Assembly (NCBI RefSeq): GCF_018598185.1
Contig: NZ_JAHESC010000032.1
Span: 25,923 to 89,922 of the forward strand
Length of the DNA stretch: 64,000 bases
Direction of reading: 5' to 3'
Source: Dawidia soli
GTDB taxonomy: Bacteria > Bacteroidota > Bacteroidia > Cytophagales > Cyclobacteriaceae
Shown here: positions 46,975-56,690 of the stretch, piece by piece
Position numbering within the stretch: the first letter of the stretch is position 1
How the letters are laid out: each line of letters starts with the position of its first letter
Notes under the pieces: generated by a model
Databases searched by the model: none
Told to the model about the DNA's origin: nothing
The model's input: only the letters and a program-made list of their open reading frames with translations
Position numbers and translations under genes: made by a program

Positions 46975-48936
46975 TTAACTGCCCAGCCCGAATCCCTGTT
47001 CTTGTTTGACAAGCTTCCAGATCGTCATGGCGAGCGGAGGTAAAGTTACTGAAATCGAGTTATCATAGCCATGGTATTTCACCGGCGATGTCGACGCAAT
47101 ACCTTCGTTTCGTACACCGCTGCCGGCGTATTCGGTTGCATCAGAGGTAAAGATCTCTTTCCATTGACCGCGGTACGGTACGCCAAAGCGGTACTGGTAG
47201 CGCACTTCCGGCGTGAAATTACAGGCCACCAGCAGCAGCTCTTCTTTCGTATCGCCCACGCGCAGATAGGCCACCACGCTGTTGTCGCGATCGCCGTAAT
47301 CCAGCCAGTGGAAGCCTTTGGCATCGAATGCATACCGGTACAGGGCCGGCTCTGCTTTGTACAGTTTATTGAGGTCGCGCAGCAGCTGTTGTATGCCCGC
47401 GTGCACGGGGTACTGCAGCAGGTGCCAGTCCAGGCTGCGCTCGTGATTCCATTCCGCCGACTGCCCAAACTCACCGCCCATAAAGAGCAGCTTGGTGCCG
47501 GGGTGCGTGAACATATAGCTGAACAACAACCGCAGGTTGGCAAACTTCTTCCATTCATCGCCCGGCATGCGCCCCAGCAACGAACCTTTGCCGTGCACCA
47601 CTTCGTCGTGCGAGAGCGGCAGCATAAAGTTTTCCGTAAAGGCGTACATGATGCTGAAGGTGATCTCGTTCTGGTGGTGTTTACGATGCACCGGGTCGAG
47701 CTTGAAATAGTGCAGTGTGTCGTGCATCCAGCCCATCATCCACTTCTGTCCAAAGCCAAGGCCGCCGATAAACGTGGGGCGTGACACCCCCGTCCACGAC
47801 GTCGACTCTTCGGCAATGGTGACGGCGTCGGGAAAATTCTCGTACACCACCTCGTTCATTTCCTTCAGGAACGCGATCGCCTCCAGGTTCTCGTTGCTGC
47901 CATACTGGTTGGGAATCCACTCGCCTGCCTTACGCGAATAGTCCAGGTATAACATCGACGCCACGGCGTCTACCCGCAGGCCGTCGATGTGATATTGATC
48001 CAGCCAGAACAGCGCATTGCTGATCAGGAACGAACGCACCTCGTTGCGACCGTAGTTGTAGATATAGCTCTGCCAGTCGGGGTGAAATCCCTTGCGGGGA
48101 TCGGCGTGCTCGTACAGGTGCGTGCCGTCGAATTCATAAAGACCGTGCGCATCACCCGGGAAGTGCGACGGCACCCAATCGAGGATCACACCGATGCCCG
48201 CCTGGTGAAAGCGGTCGACCATATACTTAAAGTCGCCCGGTGTGCCATAGCGGCTGGTAGGCGCGAAGTAGCCCGTTAGTTGGTAGCCCCACGACCCGTA
48301 GAACGGGTGCTCCATCAACGGCAGGAACTCCACGTGGGTAAACCCCATGTCGGTGACGTAGGCCACCAGCTCGTCTGCTGCCTCGACATACGACAGCGAC
48401 CGGTTCTCTTCGATCTTGCGTCGCCACGAGCCCAGGTGTACTTCATAGACCGAATAGGGCTGCGGCTTGCCGGCCAGTTTCTTACGGGCCTTCAACCACG
48501 CCTCATCCTTCCATTGATACAGGTCCTCCCACACGATCGACGCCGTGCGGGGCGGCGTCTCGAAAAACCGACCGAAAGGATCGGCCTTCTCGAGCGACTC
48601 ACCCGTAACAGATTTAATAGCGTATTTGTATGCTTCGCCGTGCTGAATGTCTGCATGGAACCCCTCCCAGATGCCCGAGCCGTCCCACCGTGGCGTAAGC
48701 GGGTGCGAGTTGCCCTTCCAGTGATTGAAGTTACCGATCACCGACACTTCGCGGGCATTGGGTGCCCATACGGCAAAGTAGGTACCCTCCTGGTCGTTAA
48801 ACGTCGCCGCATGTGCGCCCAGCTTTTCGTACAGTTTAAAGTGTTTACCGCTCCGGAACAGGTGGATGTCGAAATCTGTCAACAGTGTAAAGAACGCTGC
48901 CGTGCCCAGATTCGTGGAAAGTGTTTTTTTCGCCAT
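46975..48936 (-). CDS. glgB: 1,4-alpha-glucan branching enzyme
   Basis: 653 residues, a normal GlgB size. It makes alpha-1,6 branches. An N-terminal CBM48 domain ('FAVWAPNAREVSVIGNFNHW') precedes a GH13 barrel with Asp nucleophile in 'DGLRVDAVASMLYLDYSR', Glu in 'VTIAEESTSW' and Asp in 'LPLSHDEVVHGKGS', then a C-terminal beta domain. It lies between the TreS-maltokinase and GH57 genes in the same direction, with 63 bases to the former. It branches the linear chains made by GlgE. Confidence 0.96.
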   Translation of the reverse strand: MAKKTLSTNLGTAAFFTLLTDFDIHLFRSGKHFKLYEKLGAHAATFNDQEGTYFAVWAPNAREVSVIGNFNHWKGNSHPLTPRWDGSGIWEGFHADIQHGEAYKYAIKSVTGESLEKADPFGRFFETPPRTASIVWEDLYQWKDEAWLKARKKLAGKPQPYSVYEVHLGSWRRKIEENRSLSYVEAADELVAYVTDMGFTHVEFLPLMEHPFYGSWGYQLTGYFAPTSRYGTPGDFKYMVDRFHQAGIGVILDWVPSHFPGDAHGLYEFDGTHLYEHADPRKGFHPDWQSYIYNYGRNEVRSFLISNALFWLDQYHIDGLRVDAVASMLYLDYSRKAGEWIPNQYGSNENLEAIAFLKEMNEVVYENFPDAVTIAEESTSWTGVSRPTFIGGLGFGQKWMMGWMHDTLHYFKLDPVHRKHHQNEITFSIMYAFTENFMLPLSHDEVVHGKGSLLGRMPGDEWKKFANLRLLFSYMFTHPGTKLLFMGGEFGQSAEWNHERSLDWHLLQYPVHAGIQQLLRDLNKLYKAEPALYRYAFDAKGFHWLDYGDRDNSVVAYLRVGDTKEELLLVACNFTPEVRYQYRFGVPYRGQWKEIFTSDATEYAGSGVRNEGIASTSPVKYHGYDNSISVTLPPLAMTIWKLVKQEQGFGLGS

Positions 48937-48999
48937 GGTGGGGTTTACATAATGAGTGCGTTGTCTGCCCGAAAAGAGCGTGCCAACCCACCCGGGTCA

Positions 49000-51900
49000 T
49001 CACTTTTTCTTGCGTTCGTCCTTTTCCTCCTGAAAGCGCTTCATGAGGTAATAGATGCCCCGCAGGGGAATAATCGTCCAGTCCGGCCGCCCGTTCAGCT
49101 CATACCCCAGCTCGTAAATGGCCTTCTCCAGCAGGAACGTGCGCAGCAGTACGTCGTACTCGGGCGTCAGCACATTGCCCATGCCCATCCGCTCCATGTA
49201 GGCGCCCAGGTAGTAGCGCCCTACATAATGCTGCCACTGCTCGGCCCACGACTCGAGGAAGTCGAGGTCACGGTCACGGTAGTTTTCATTCAGCAGGATC
49301 TTACCAAAGGCGGCGTAGTGGATCGAACGCATCATGCCGGCCACATCCTTCAACGGGCTGCGCTTCAACCGGCGTTCGCTAAAGGCCAGCCCCGGCTCGC
49401 CCTCGAAGTCTATGATCACAAAGTCTTTGCCCGTAAAGAGTACCTGGCCCAGGTGGAAATCGCCGTGAATGCGTGTACGCACTGCGTTGATCTTTACCTG
49501 GTATATTTCGCTGAAGCATTCCAACACCTGGTCTTCCAGCGCCAGCACCTTGCGGGCAATGTCCTGCGCCTCGGCAGGCAACCGGGTAAGCGTGCTTTCC
49601 AGCAGGCTGAACTGGTCGCGCACCATCTTGCGCATAGACGAGTAGATCGAGCGTTGATAGTTGCTGTTGAAGCTTTCGGGCACAAAGGCCGGGTTGGAGG
49701 CGTCAGACGCCAACGCCAGGTGCATTTCAGCGGTACGTTGGCCCAGGCGCACCATGCGCTCATAGAAGCCGCGCCCGATAAACTCCTGGATGATCTCGGG
49801 AGACTCTTCAAACCTGATCGCCGACTTGGCCAGTAGCTTGGGCAACTTCACGCCCTTCCCCTTGGCCATCACGCGCTCAAAGAAGCGGCCCACCGAGTCC
49901 ATCGACATGGCCCATGCCTCGCCCTGGTTCTCGACCTTCTCCTGCAGCAGGCCGAAGACGATCGTCTTACCTTCCGCATCGTGATACTCGATACTGCCGG
50001 CGTATTTGGGACTGTTCTGAAACGATGTATGCTCGGACAGGAAACGCACCACCTCCAGGTCGGGATTGATCTCCTTCTCGAGCTTGCGATAGAATTTAAA
50101 GAAGTATTTGTCGTTATAAATGATCGCCGTATTGCTCTGGTCGGCCTTTAAAATCTTCGAGTCTACCTGGCGGTTCTTGTCCAGCCGGGCAAACACGCTG
50201 GAGCAGAACTCCAGCTCGCCACCGCTGTCGTCGCGCAGGTGCAGCTCTTTTTCCATGCCGGTGAACAGGAAGTCGCGGAACACTTTGTCGTAACTGCTGT
50301 CCATGATAAAGCCGGCCTTGCCCTGGATCTCGGCCCGGCATACAACGCTCTGCACGGTGTACTCCACGCGCTCGAGGATGTTGTCCGACGGTACAAACGT
50401 CAGCGGCAGGAAATACAGCTCCGGCAATCGCTGCACGTAGTGCACTTCCAGGATGGCGAGGTAGTGGGTATCGCCCTCGACCTTCAGCGGTATTGTTTTA
50501 TGGATCCCGACCTTGCTCACCACCTTGGCTTTGCCGCCAAACCACCGGCACTTCTTCATGAACGGCGGCAGGATCTTGCGCTCGAGGTTGCGCACCTCGT
50601 TGTAGTTGTCGAAGAGGCGTTCCCACGAAATGTCCGTACGCACCAGCGGCAGCTCACCGCTCGCGTCGGCTTTCTCTTTCTTCTCGGCGGTGTCGACCTG
50701 GAACCAAAAATACCCGTAGGGGCCGACGGTAATGGCGTAATCGCCCTCTCCCACGTTCATAAAACGGTTCTGGCTGAACGCTTCCGTGATATCGCAATCG
50801 CGGTACTCGGCCAGGTTCAGCGTCGTTGCCTGCGAGAACTGCGACAGGTTGGCCACGACAATGACGCGTTGCTTGTCATACGTCCGCACAAAAGCCAGTA
50901 CCTTGGCATTGCTGCTGTCGATAAACTTCATCTCGCCACGTCCGAAGATATTCAGACGTTTGCGCATGGCCATGACGTGTTTCAGCCACCACAGCAACGA
51001 CGACGGGTTCTCCTCCTGCGTCGAGACATTTACCGACTCATACCTATAGATCGGGTCGGTAATAATGGGCAAAAACAACCGCTGCGGGTTTGCCGTCGAA
51101 AACCCCGCGTTGAGGTTCATATTCCACTGCATGGGTGTACGCACGCCGTAGCGGTCGCCCAGGTAGATATTATCGCCCATGCCGATCTCGTCGCCGTAAT
51201 AGATCACCGGCGTGCCGGGCAGCGAAAACATGATGGTATACAGCAGCTCGATCTTGCGCCGGTCGTTGTTGAGCATCGGCGCCAGGCGGCGGCGGATGCC
51301 GGTGTTGACCTTCGAGCTGGCGTCGCTCGCATAGGCCTTCAGCAGGTAGTCCTTCTCCTCCTCTGTCACCATTTCCAACCCCAGCTCGTCGTGGTTGCGT
51401 AAAAATATCACCCACTGACAATTCGCCGGTGTATCGGGCGTCTGGTCGATGATGTCGACAATGGGATAACTGTCCTCCGTACGCAACGCCAGGAACATAC
51501 GCGGCATGAGCGGGAAGTTGAAGTTCATATGACATTCGTCGCCATCGCCGAAATACGTGGCCGCGTCTTCGGGCCACAGGTTGGCCTCGGCGATCAGTAC
51601 TTTGTCTTTGTAGTTCTTGTCGATGTGCGCCCGCAGCTTCTTCAGGAACACGTGTGTCTGCGGCAGGTTTTCGCTGTTGGTCCCCTCCTCTTCGTACAGA
51701 AAGGCTACGGACCCCAACCGGAAACCATCCACGCCCATCTTCATCCAGAAGTCGACCACCTTGATCATCTCCATCTGTACTTCCGCGTTCTCGTAGTTCA
51801 GCTCGGGCTGGTGCCGGTAGAACCGGTGCCAGTAGTAACCGCGCGCTTCGGTGTCCCACGTCCAGTTGGAAACCTCGGCGTCGGTAAAGATCACCCGGGC

Positions 51901-52335
51901 CTCCTTGTATTTGTCGGGGCTGTCGCTCCACACATAGAGGTCGCGGTATCGGGAGCCGCTGCGCGCCTTCCGCGAACGCTTAAACCACGGGTGCTGATCG
52001 GACGTGTGGTTGAGAATGAGCTCGATAATAACCCGGATGCCACGGCGGTGCGCTTCTTTGAGAAAGAGCTTGAAGTCCGCCAGCGTGCCGTAGTCGGGGT
52101 GTACATCGGTGTGGTCGGTTACGTCAAAGCCGTCGTCCTTCAGCGGCGATGGATAGAACGGCAGCAGCCACAGGGTGTTGATGCCCAGGTCCTCCAGGTA
52201 GTCCAGGCGTTGGATCAGGCCGGGAAAGTCGCCGATACCGTCGCCATTGCTGTCGTAGAAGGCGCGTACAGAAACTTCGTAGAAGATAGCGTCCTTGAAC
52301 CACAGCGGTTCTCCGGTTTTTACGGGCGTACTCAT
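49000..52335 (-). CDS. treS: Trehalose synthase-maltokinase fusion, TreS site altered
   Basis: 1111 residues. The N-terminal GH13 TreS domain (1-560) converts trehalose to maltose; the C-terminal maltokinase (Mak/Pep2) makes maltose-1-phosphate for GlgE, with 'IHGDFHLGQVLF' and 'VIIDFEGEP'. The GH13 region II reads 'DGFRLGSVAFLY' where TreS normally has 'DGFRLDAVPYLY': the nucleophile Asp is Gly208. Region I reads 'IELILNHTSDQHPWF', with Glu in place of the usual Asp. Glu250 ('LIAEANLWPED') and the Asp of 'FLRNHDEL' are kept. So TreS activity may be lost while the kinase looks intact. Start overlaps glgE by four bases. Confidence 0.9.
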   Translation of the reverse strand: MSTPVKTGEPLWFKDAIFYEVSVRAFYDSNGDGIGDFPGLIQRLDYLEDLGINTLWLLPFYPSPLKDDGFDVTDHTDVHPDYGTLADFKLFLKEAHRRGIRVIIELILNHTSDQHPWFKRSRKARSGSRYRDLYVWSDSPDKYKEARVIFTDAEVSNWTWDTEARGYYWHRFYRHQPELNYENAEVQMEMIKVVDFWMKMGVDGFRLGSVAFLYEEEGTNSENLPQTHVFLKKLRAHIDKNYKDKVLIAEANLWPEDAATYFGDGDECHMNFNFPLMPRMFLALRTEDSYPIVDIIDQTPDTPANCQWVIFLRNHDELGLEMVTEEEKDYLLKAYASDASSKVNTGIRRRLAPMLNNDRRKIELLYTIMFSLPGTPVIYYGDEIGMGDNIYLGDRYGVRTPMQWNMNLNAGFSTANPQRLFLPIITDPIYRYESVNVSTQEENPSSLLWWLKHVMAMRKRLNIFGRGEMKFIDSSNAKVLAFVRTYDKQRVIVVANLSQFSQATTLNLAEYRDCDITEAFSQNRFMNVGEGDYAITVGPYGYFWFQVDTAEKKEKADASGELPLVRTDISWERLFDNYNEVRNLERKILPPFMKKCRWFGGKAKVVSKVGIHKTIPLKVEGDTHYLAILEVHYVQRLPELYFLPLTFVPSDNILERVEYTVQSVVCRAEIQGKAGFIMDSSYDKVFRDFLFTGMEKELHLRDDSGGELEFCSSVFARLDKNRQVDSKILKADQSNTAIIYNDKYFFKFYRKLEKEINPDLEVVRFLSEHTSFQNSPKYAGSIEYHDAEGKTIVFGLLQEKVENQGEAWAMSMDSVGRFFERVMAKGKGVKLPKLLAKSAIRFEESPEIIQEFIGRGFYERMVRLGQRTAEMHLALASDASNPAFVPESFNSNYQRSIYSSMRKMVRDQFSLLESTLTRLPAEAQDIARKVLALEDQVLECFSEIYQVKINAVRTRIHGDFHLGQVLFTGKDFVIIDFEGEPGLAFSERRLKRSPLKDVAGMMRSIHYAAFGKILLNENYRDRDLDFLESWAEQWQHYVGRYYLGAYMERMGMGNVLTPEYDVLLRTFLLEKAIYELGYELNGRPDWTIIPLRGIYYLMKRFQEEKDERKKK

Positions 52336-54329
52336 TGATAGGATTCGTGAATGGCCAGGTGAAATAAATGAAAGGGTATCTTATGCGGGTCTATGCCCAC
52401 GTAGTTCCACTCCTGCGTCCAGGTATAGCGCTCGCCCGTCATCAGGTCGTGCAGCTTCAGATTGATATCCTCGCCCAACCCCAGCAGCGCCTTCGGCAAT
52501 TGTACATAGCCGCTCTGGAAGCTGTGGGGGTCGAGGTTGACCACCACCAGCACCATGTCGCGCAGGTCGTCCGTGACTTTTATATACGCCAGCAGGTGCT
52601 GGTTCTCCACCGGGCAGAACCGCAGGTTCCACGTAGTCTGCAATGCCGGATGCTCTTTGCGGGCTTTGTTCAGCACGGTGATGATGTCGGTCATCCGATT
52701 GGTCGTATTCCAATCGTATCGTTTGATCTCGTACTTTTCGGAGTTGTAATACTCCTCTTTGCCCTCCACGGGTTTGTTCTCGTAGAACTCGTATACCGGC
52801 CCGTACATCCCGTAGTTGGAAGACAACGTTGCCGCCAGCGCCAGGCGCAGGATAAAGATGTTCTCGCCCTGGTGTTGCAGGTGCCACGGCAGGATGTCGG
52901 GTGTATTGGGCCAGAAGTTCGGCCGGAAGTATTGCCGCGACGGACCATGCACCAGCTCTTCCATGTAGTCGATGATCTCCTGCTTGCCTACCCGCCAGGT
53001 GAAGTAGGTATACGACTGCGTGAAGCCCGCCTTGGCTAGCGACGCCATGACCTTGGGCCGCGTAAACGCCTCCGACAAAAACGTAATGCCGGGATATTGT
53101 TTATTCACCTCAGCGATCGCCCACTGCCAGAAGCGAATGGGCTTTGTGTGCGGGTTGTCGACCCGAAAGATCTGTACGCCCTGGTCGATCCAGAATGTGA
53201 TGACCGACTTCAGTTCCTCCCACAACGCCATCCAATCCTGCGTCTCGAAGTTGAAGGGGTATATATCCTGGTACTTCTTCGGCGGATTCTCCGCGTACTG
53301 GATCGAGCCGTCGGGACGTTGTTTGAACCACTCGGGGTGCTCCTGTACATACGGATGATCCGGCGCGCATTGAAAGGCGAGGTCGAGCGCAATGTCGATG
53401 CCCAGCTTGTGCGCTTCGCGAATCAGCTCGCGGTAATCGTCCAGCGTGCCGAGCGGCGTGTGTATACTCTTGTGTCCGCCTTCATCACTGCCGATGGCCC
53501 ACGGCGAGCCGGGTTCCCCCGGTTGAGCCGTTGTCGAGTTATTCTTTCCTTTGCGGTTGATCTTTCCGATGGGGTGTATTGGGGGCAGATACAAGACGTC
53601 AAAGCCCATGGCGGCCACGCGGGGTAGCAGGCGCACCACGTCCTTAAACGTGCCGTGATGGATACCGTCGCCCGCCGACCGTGGAAACAGCTCATACCAG
53701 GTGCTATAGCTTGCCTTGGGATGCTCCACGATCACCGGCAGTACCTGGTGGTATAGCGTTTCAAACGCCACCAGCGGATAGTGGTGTACAATGCGCGCGA
53801 AATCATCGCCAAGGGCGTACTCCACGGCTTGCTCATACGGCAGCGCCAGTTGTGCGGCGGCATGTTTCACTTCATATGGATTCTCGACCTGCAGCGAGCG
53901 CAGCATCTGCGCGCCCTCCTGCAGCTCGAGTGTGACATTTACATGGGCGGCCACCTTCTTGCGAAAGCCGTCGTACCACGTCTCGAGATGATCTACCCAT
54001 GCCACCACCGTGAACAAGTGCAGGCCTTGCTGCCGCACGGCAAACGCTGCGTGCCAGCTGTCGTTGCCGGTGTGGGTCATCTCGATGGTCTGCCACGACG
54101 CTTCGTGGTCCATGCGGTGCCATACCTGCGCGCGGATGTGGTCGTGGCCGTCGCCAAAGATGTCGGCGGTAACATCCACACGTTCACCCGGCGTACGTTT
54201 GGCCGGGTAACGGCCGCCGTCCACCTGGGGTTGTACATTTTCTATGATCACGCGCGACTGGCCTTCGGGCATTCCTTCCGGCAAGGGCTGGTTCGTCGAC
54301 GTCTGGGCGGTGGCTTTCGTAGTACGCAT
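52332..54329 (-). CDS. glgE: Alpha-1,4-glucan:maltose-1-phosphate maltosyltransferase
   Basis: 665 residues, normal for GlgE, which adds maltose from maltose-1-phosphate to alpha-glucan. An N-terminal beta domain ('VIIENVQPQVDGGRYPAKR') is followed by a GH13_3 barrel with nucleophile Asp in 'IFRVDNPHTKP' and acid/base Glu in 'TFLSEAFTRP'. The typical 'YELFPRSAGDGIHHGTFKDV' is present. It overlaps treS by four bases and starts two bases after the GH13 gene stop, so the locus is one operon. Confidence 0.97.
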   Translation of the reverse strand: MRTTKATAQTSTNQPLPEGMPEGQSRVIIENVQPQVDGGRYPAKRTPGERVDVTADIFGDGHDHIRAQVWHRMDHEASWQTIEMTHTGNDSWHAAFAVRQQGLHLFTVVAWVDHLETWYDGFRKKVAAHVNVTLELQEGAQMLRSLQVENPYEVKHAAAQLALPYEQAVEYALGDDFARIVHHYPLVAFETLYHQVLPVIVEHPKASYSTWYELFPRSAGDGIHHGTFKDVVRLLPRVAAMGFDVLYLPPIHPIGKINRKGKNNSTTAQPGEPGSPWAIGSDEGGHKSIHTPLGTLDDYRELIREAHKLGIDIALDLAFQCAPDHPYVQEHPEWFKQRPDGSIQYAENPPKKYQDIYPFNFETQDWMALWEELKSVITFWIDQGVQIFRVDNPHTKPIRFWQWAIAEVNKQYPGITFLSEAFTRPKVMASLAKAGFTQSYTYFTWRVGKQEIIDYMEELVHGPSRQYFRPNFWPNTPDILPWHLQHQGENIFILRLALAATLSSNYGMYGPVYEFYENKPVEGKEEYYNSEKYEIKRYDWNTTNRMTDIITVLNKARKEHPALQTTWNLRFCPVENQHLLAYIKVTDDLRDMVLVVVNLDPHSFQSGYVQLPKALLGLGEDINLKLHDLMTGERYTWTQEWNYVGIDPHKIPFHLFHLAIHESYQ

Positions 54330-54331
54330 CG

Positions 54332-56140
54332 TTACTTGATTTTAAAAATGTAGGCACTGAACGGCTTTAACGTAAGGGCAAACCTGCCCGCCTCGTCAAT
54401 GCCCACCTCCGTCTCACGCCACAGCATGTCGCGGGCTATGTAGCCCTTTACGGGGTCGAGGCCCATCCTGGTAAAGGCCTCGGCCGGTATCTGTACCGTG
54501 ACCGGCATGGGCGCGGCCGCGTTAAAGCTGGTAATGATCAATAAACGTTCCTCACCGGCAAATCGCAGAAAGGCGTGTACGTTGGTGCCGAAATTCCCCG
54601 CCGTGACGTTCGCACCGGTGATGTCGAGATACTCCCCCGCATACAAGGCCGCACTGCGGCCCGACAGGTTCAGCAGATCGGTATATACCTGGCGCAACTG
54701 CTTCTGCTCCGGCGAAAGCAGGCCGCCATCGAACAGGCCGCCGTTCATCCATTTCTGATGCTCGGGCACGCCCCAATAATCGAAGATCGACGTGCGGCCG
54801 TCGTCGCCCTGAAATCCCTCCACACCCAGCGCGGGCTCGCCACACTCCTGGCCAAAGTACACCATCACCGGCCCCTTGTCGATCGTCGCGCTGACGACCA
54901 TGGCGGGAATCGCGCGCCACGGATCGCCGGCAAAAAAGCGGGAAGCCGCACGCTGCTCATCGTGGTTCTCGATAAAGTGCAGCATGTACTGGTTGATGCC
55001 GTTCAGGCGTGCCTGCACCTGGGCAATCTCGGCGGTGCTGCGGTCGGACGCGGTGGTCAAGGCGCGCAGCGTGTCGTATAACAGTACCTTGTCGTAGAGG
55101 AAGTCGAACTTGCCCGTCTCGATATAGCGGTGGTATTGGTCCGGGTTATAGATCTCGGCAATGAACACGATGCCGGGGCGCAACGCTTTTACCTGGGGGA
55201 TCACCCAGGCCCAGAACTCCACCGGCACCATCTCGGCCATGTCGCAGCGAAAGCCGTCTACATTCTTTCCCGCCCAGAACACCAGGATGTCGCGCATCTT
55301 GTTCCACGTGTCGGGTACCGGCTCAAAGTGCGTGCTCCGGCCCCGCTGAATGTCTACACCATAGTTGAGCTTGACGGTCTCAAACCATTCGTTCACGCCG
55401 GGATGCGCCGTGAACTGATCGTTGCCGGTGACCTTGGCCGGTGTTTCCTCAAACTTGCCATCCAGCGTTGGAAATGTATAGGAGCCCAGCGGCGCATAGC
55501 CATCCGGTACCTGAAAGGATTGCCCGGGCAGGTAATAAAAGTTATTGCCGGGACTGAACTCCACCGTCTTATCGTCATCCGCGCCCAGGTCTTTTACCCC
55601 CGCCGGCTTTGCGTCCGACCGATAGGCACGGGCTACGTGGTTGGGTACAAAATCGATGATCACCTGCAGGCCGTGGCGGTGCGTGCGCGCGACAAGCTGC
55701 TCAAACTCCTGCATGCGGTGGGGCACATCGGTGGCCAGGTCGGGGTTGACGTCGTAATAGTCTTTAATGGCATAGGGCGAACCGGCACGGCCCTTCACCA
55801 CGTCGGCATCGTCCAAAGGTATACCAAAGCGTGTATAGTCTGTCAGCAAGGCGTGTTCAATGACACCGGTATACCACACGTGCGTGATCCCCAGCTGCTG
55901 AAAAGCCGTGAGCGCGGCGTCGTTTATATCGGCAAACTTACCGGTGCCGTTCTCTTCCATTGTGCCAAAGGTTTTGTTGGCGGTTTGTTTGTTGCCGAAC
56001 AGGCGGGGCATTAACTGATATAGGATGACCTTTCCGGAAGCTTGCTCCATGGGCATGGCGGGTGGTATTTTTTCTTTCGGCGTTGTACAGCACACCAGCG
56101 CCAGACAAGCCGTTACAATGTACAGTAAAACCATTCTCAT
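54332..56140 (-). CDS. Secreted or lipoprotein GH13 alpha-amylase-like enzyme
   Basis: 602 residues. The N-terminus 'MRMVLLYIVTACLALVCCTT' is a signal peptide with Cys residues, so a lipoprotein is likely. The GH13 barrel has 'VIIDFVPNHVAR' (region I), nucleophile Asp in 'DGFRCDMAEM', Glu in 'FIAEIYNP' and Asp in 'IENHDEQR', all intact. It probably cleaves alpha-glucans outside the cytoplasm or in the periplasm and supplies maltose to the pathway. It is the first gene of the operon. A cyclodextrin- or maltodextrin-type specificity cannot be told from sequence. Confidence 0.88.
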   Translation of the reverse strand: MRMVLLYIVTACLALVCCTTPKEKIPPAMPMEQASGKVILYQLMPRLFGNKQTANKTFGTMEENGTGKFADINDAALTAFQQLGITHVWYTGVIEHALLTDYTRFGIPLDDADVVKGRAGSPYAIKDYYDVNPDLATDVPHRMQEFEQLVARTHRHGLQVIIDFVPNHVARAYRSDAKPAGVKDLGADDDKTVEFSPGNNFYYLPGQSFQVPDGYAPLGSYTFPTLDGKFEETPAKVTGNDQFTAHPGVNEWFETVKLNYGVDIQRGRSTHFEPVPDTWNKMRDILVFWAGKNVDGFRCDMAEMVPVEFWAWVIPQVKALRPGIVFIAEIYNPDQYHRYIETGKFDFLYDKVLLYDTLRALTTASDRSTAEIAQVQARLNGINQYMLHFIENHDEQRAASRFFAGDPWRAIPAMVVSATIDKGPVMVYFGQECGEPALGVEGFQGDDGRTSIFDYWGVPEHQKWMNGGLFDGGLLSPEQKQLRQVYTDLLNLSGRSAALYAGEYLDITGANVTAGNFGTNVHAFLRFAGEERLLIITSFNAAAPMPVTVQIPAEAFTRMGLDPVKGYIARDMLWRETEVGIDEAGRFALTLKPFSAYIFKIK

Positions 56141-56167
56141 ACGACTGGAAGATAGAAAGAAAAACCC

Positions 56168-56217
56168 GCCTACGCCAAGGCTTCGGCGGGCAAGCCCGCC
56201 AAAGCTTTAGCGTAGGC
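56168..56217. repeat. REP-like long palindrome
   Basis: An imperfect palindrome of about 24 base pairs, with the centre GGCGGGC-AA-GCCCGCC and outer arms CCTACGC / GCGTAGG, only two mismatches and one wobble. Repeats of this type are scattered in some Cytophagales genomes between genes. It lies between the GH13 start and the TMEM220-like stop, and may act as a terminator or transcript end for the latter. Confidence 0.6.
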
Positions 56218-56235
56218 AGGCAGGCCCACTATCTG

Positions 56236-56604
56236 CTATGCCGCCCGGCGGCGCGAAAGAATGAGGTAGAAAACGATCACGATCACGCAGATCATCAGCC
56301 CCAGGAACTCGCGCGACTCCTCGATGTAGAGGTGTTCCATTTTGGCAACATTATCAAAAAGCGCCGAATGCTCCGACGTCTGCCACCATTCCTGCACACC
56401 TGGGAAATAAATAACGCTGTAGGCCAACGCGGCTATGAGTGCGCCCCACAACACCTTGCGCGGGTAGTAGGCAAACATGGCCATGACGCAGAACACGGCC
56501 ATCACGCCATAGACCAGGATCCAGAGAACGGGGTCCGGGTCATTGACTTGCAAAAAAGCAAAGATCAGGAACATCACCGCCAGCACGAAGTTGAGGATAC
56601 GCAT
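56236..56604 (-). CDS. TMEM220-like membrane protein
   Basis: 122 residues from ATG 56604; the frame extends to 56688, but the extra part does not fit. Four hydrophobic helices are visible ('FVLAVMFLIFAFLQVNDPDP' at the N-terminus and 'GLMICVIVIVFYLILSRR' at the end). 'QVNDPDPVLWILVYG' and the 'SREFLGL' motif are those of the transmembrane family 220 of unknown function. It is a single gene between two minus-strand operons. Confidence 0.75.
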   Translation of the reverse strand: MRILNFVLAVMFLIFAFLQVNDPDPVLWILVYGVMAVFCVMAMFAYYPRKVLWGALIAALAYSVIYFPGVQEWWQTSEHSALFDNVAKMEHLYIEESREFLGLMICVIVIVFYLILSRRRAA

Positions 56605-56639
56605 AAAGACAATACAGTTTACACTACATAAATAAACAA

Positions 56640-56670
56640 AAGATGCCGGACATAGCATGCCCGGCATCTT
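56640..56670 (-). terminator. Terminator after the sugar isomerase gene
   Basis: AAGATGCCGG (56640-56649) pairs exactly with CCGGCATCTT (56661-56670); on the minus strand it is followed by TTGTTTATT. It ends the operon of 56691-64000. Confidence 0.8.
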
Positions 56671-56690
56671 CCTGTCAACAAAAAACAAAC

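Noticed and set aside
49000..56014. Many long plus-strand frames across the GlgE locus
   Set aside because: All are shadows of the minus-strand genes, which have complete family motifs.
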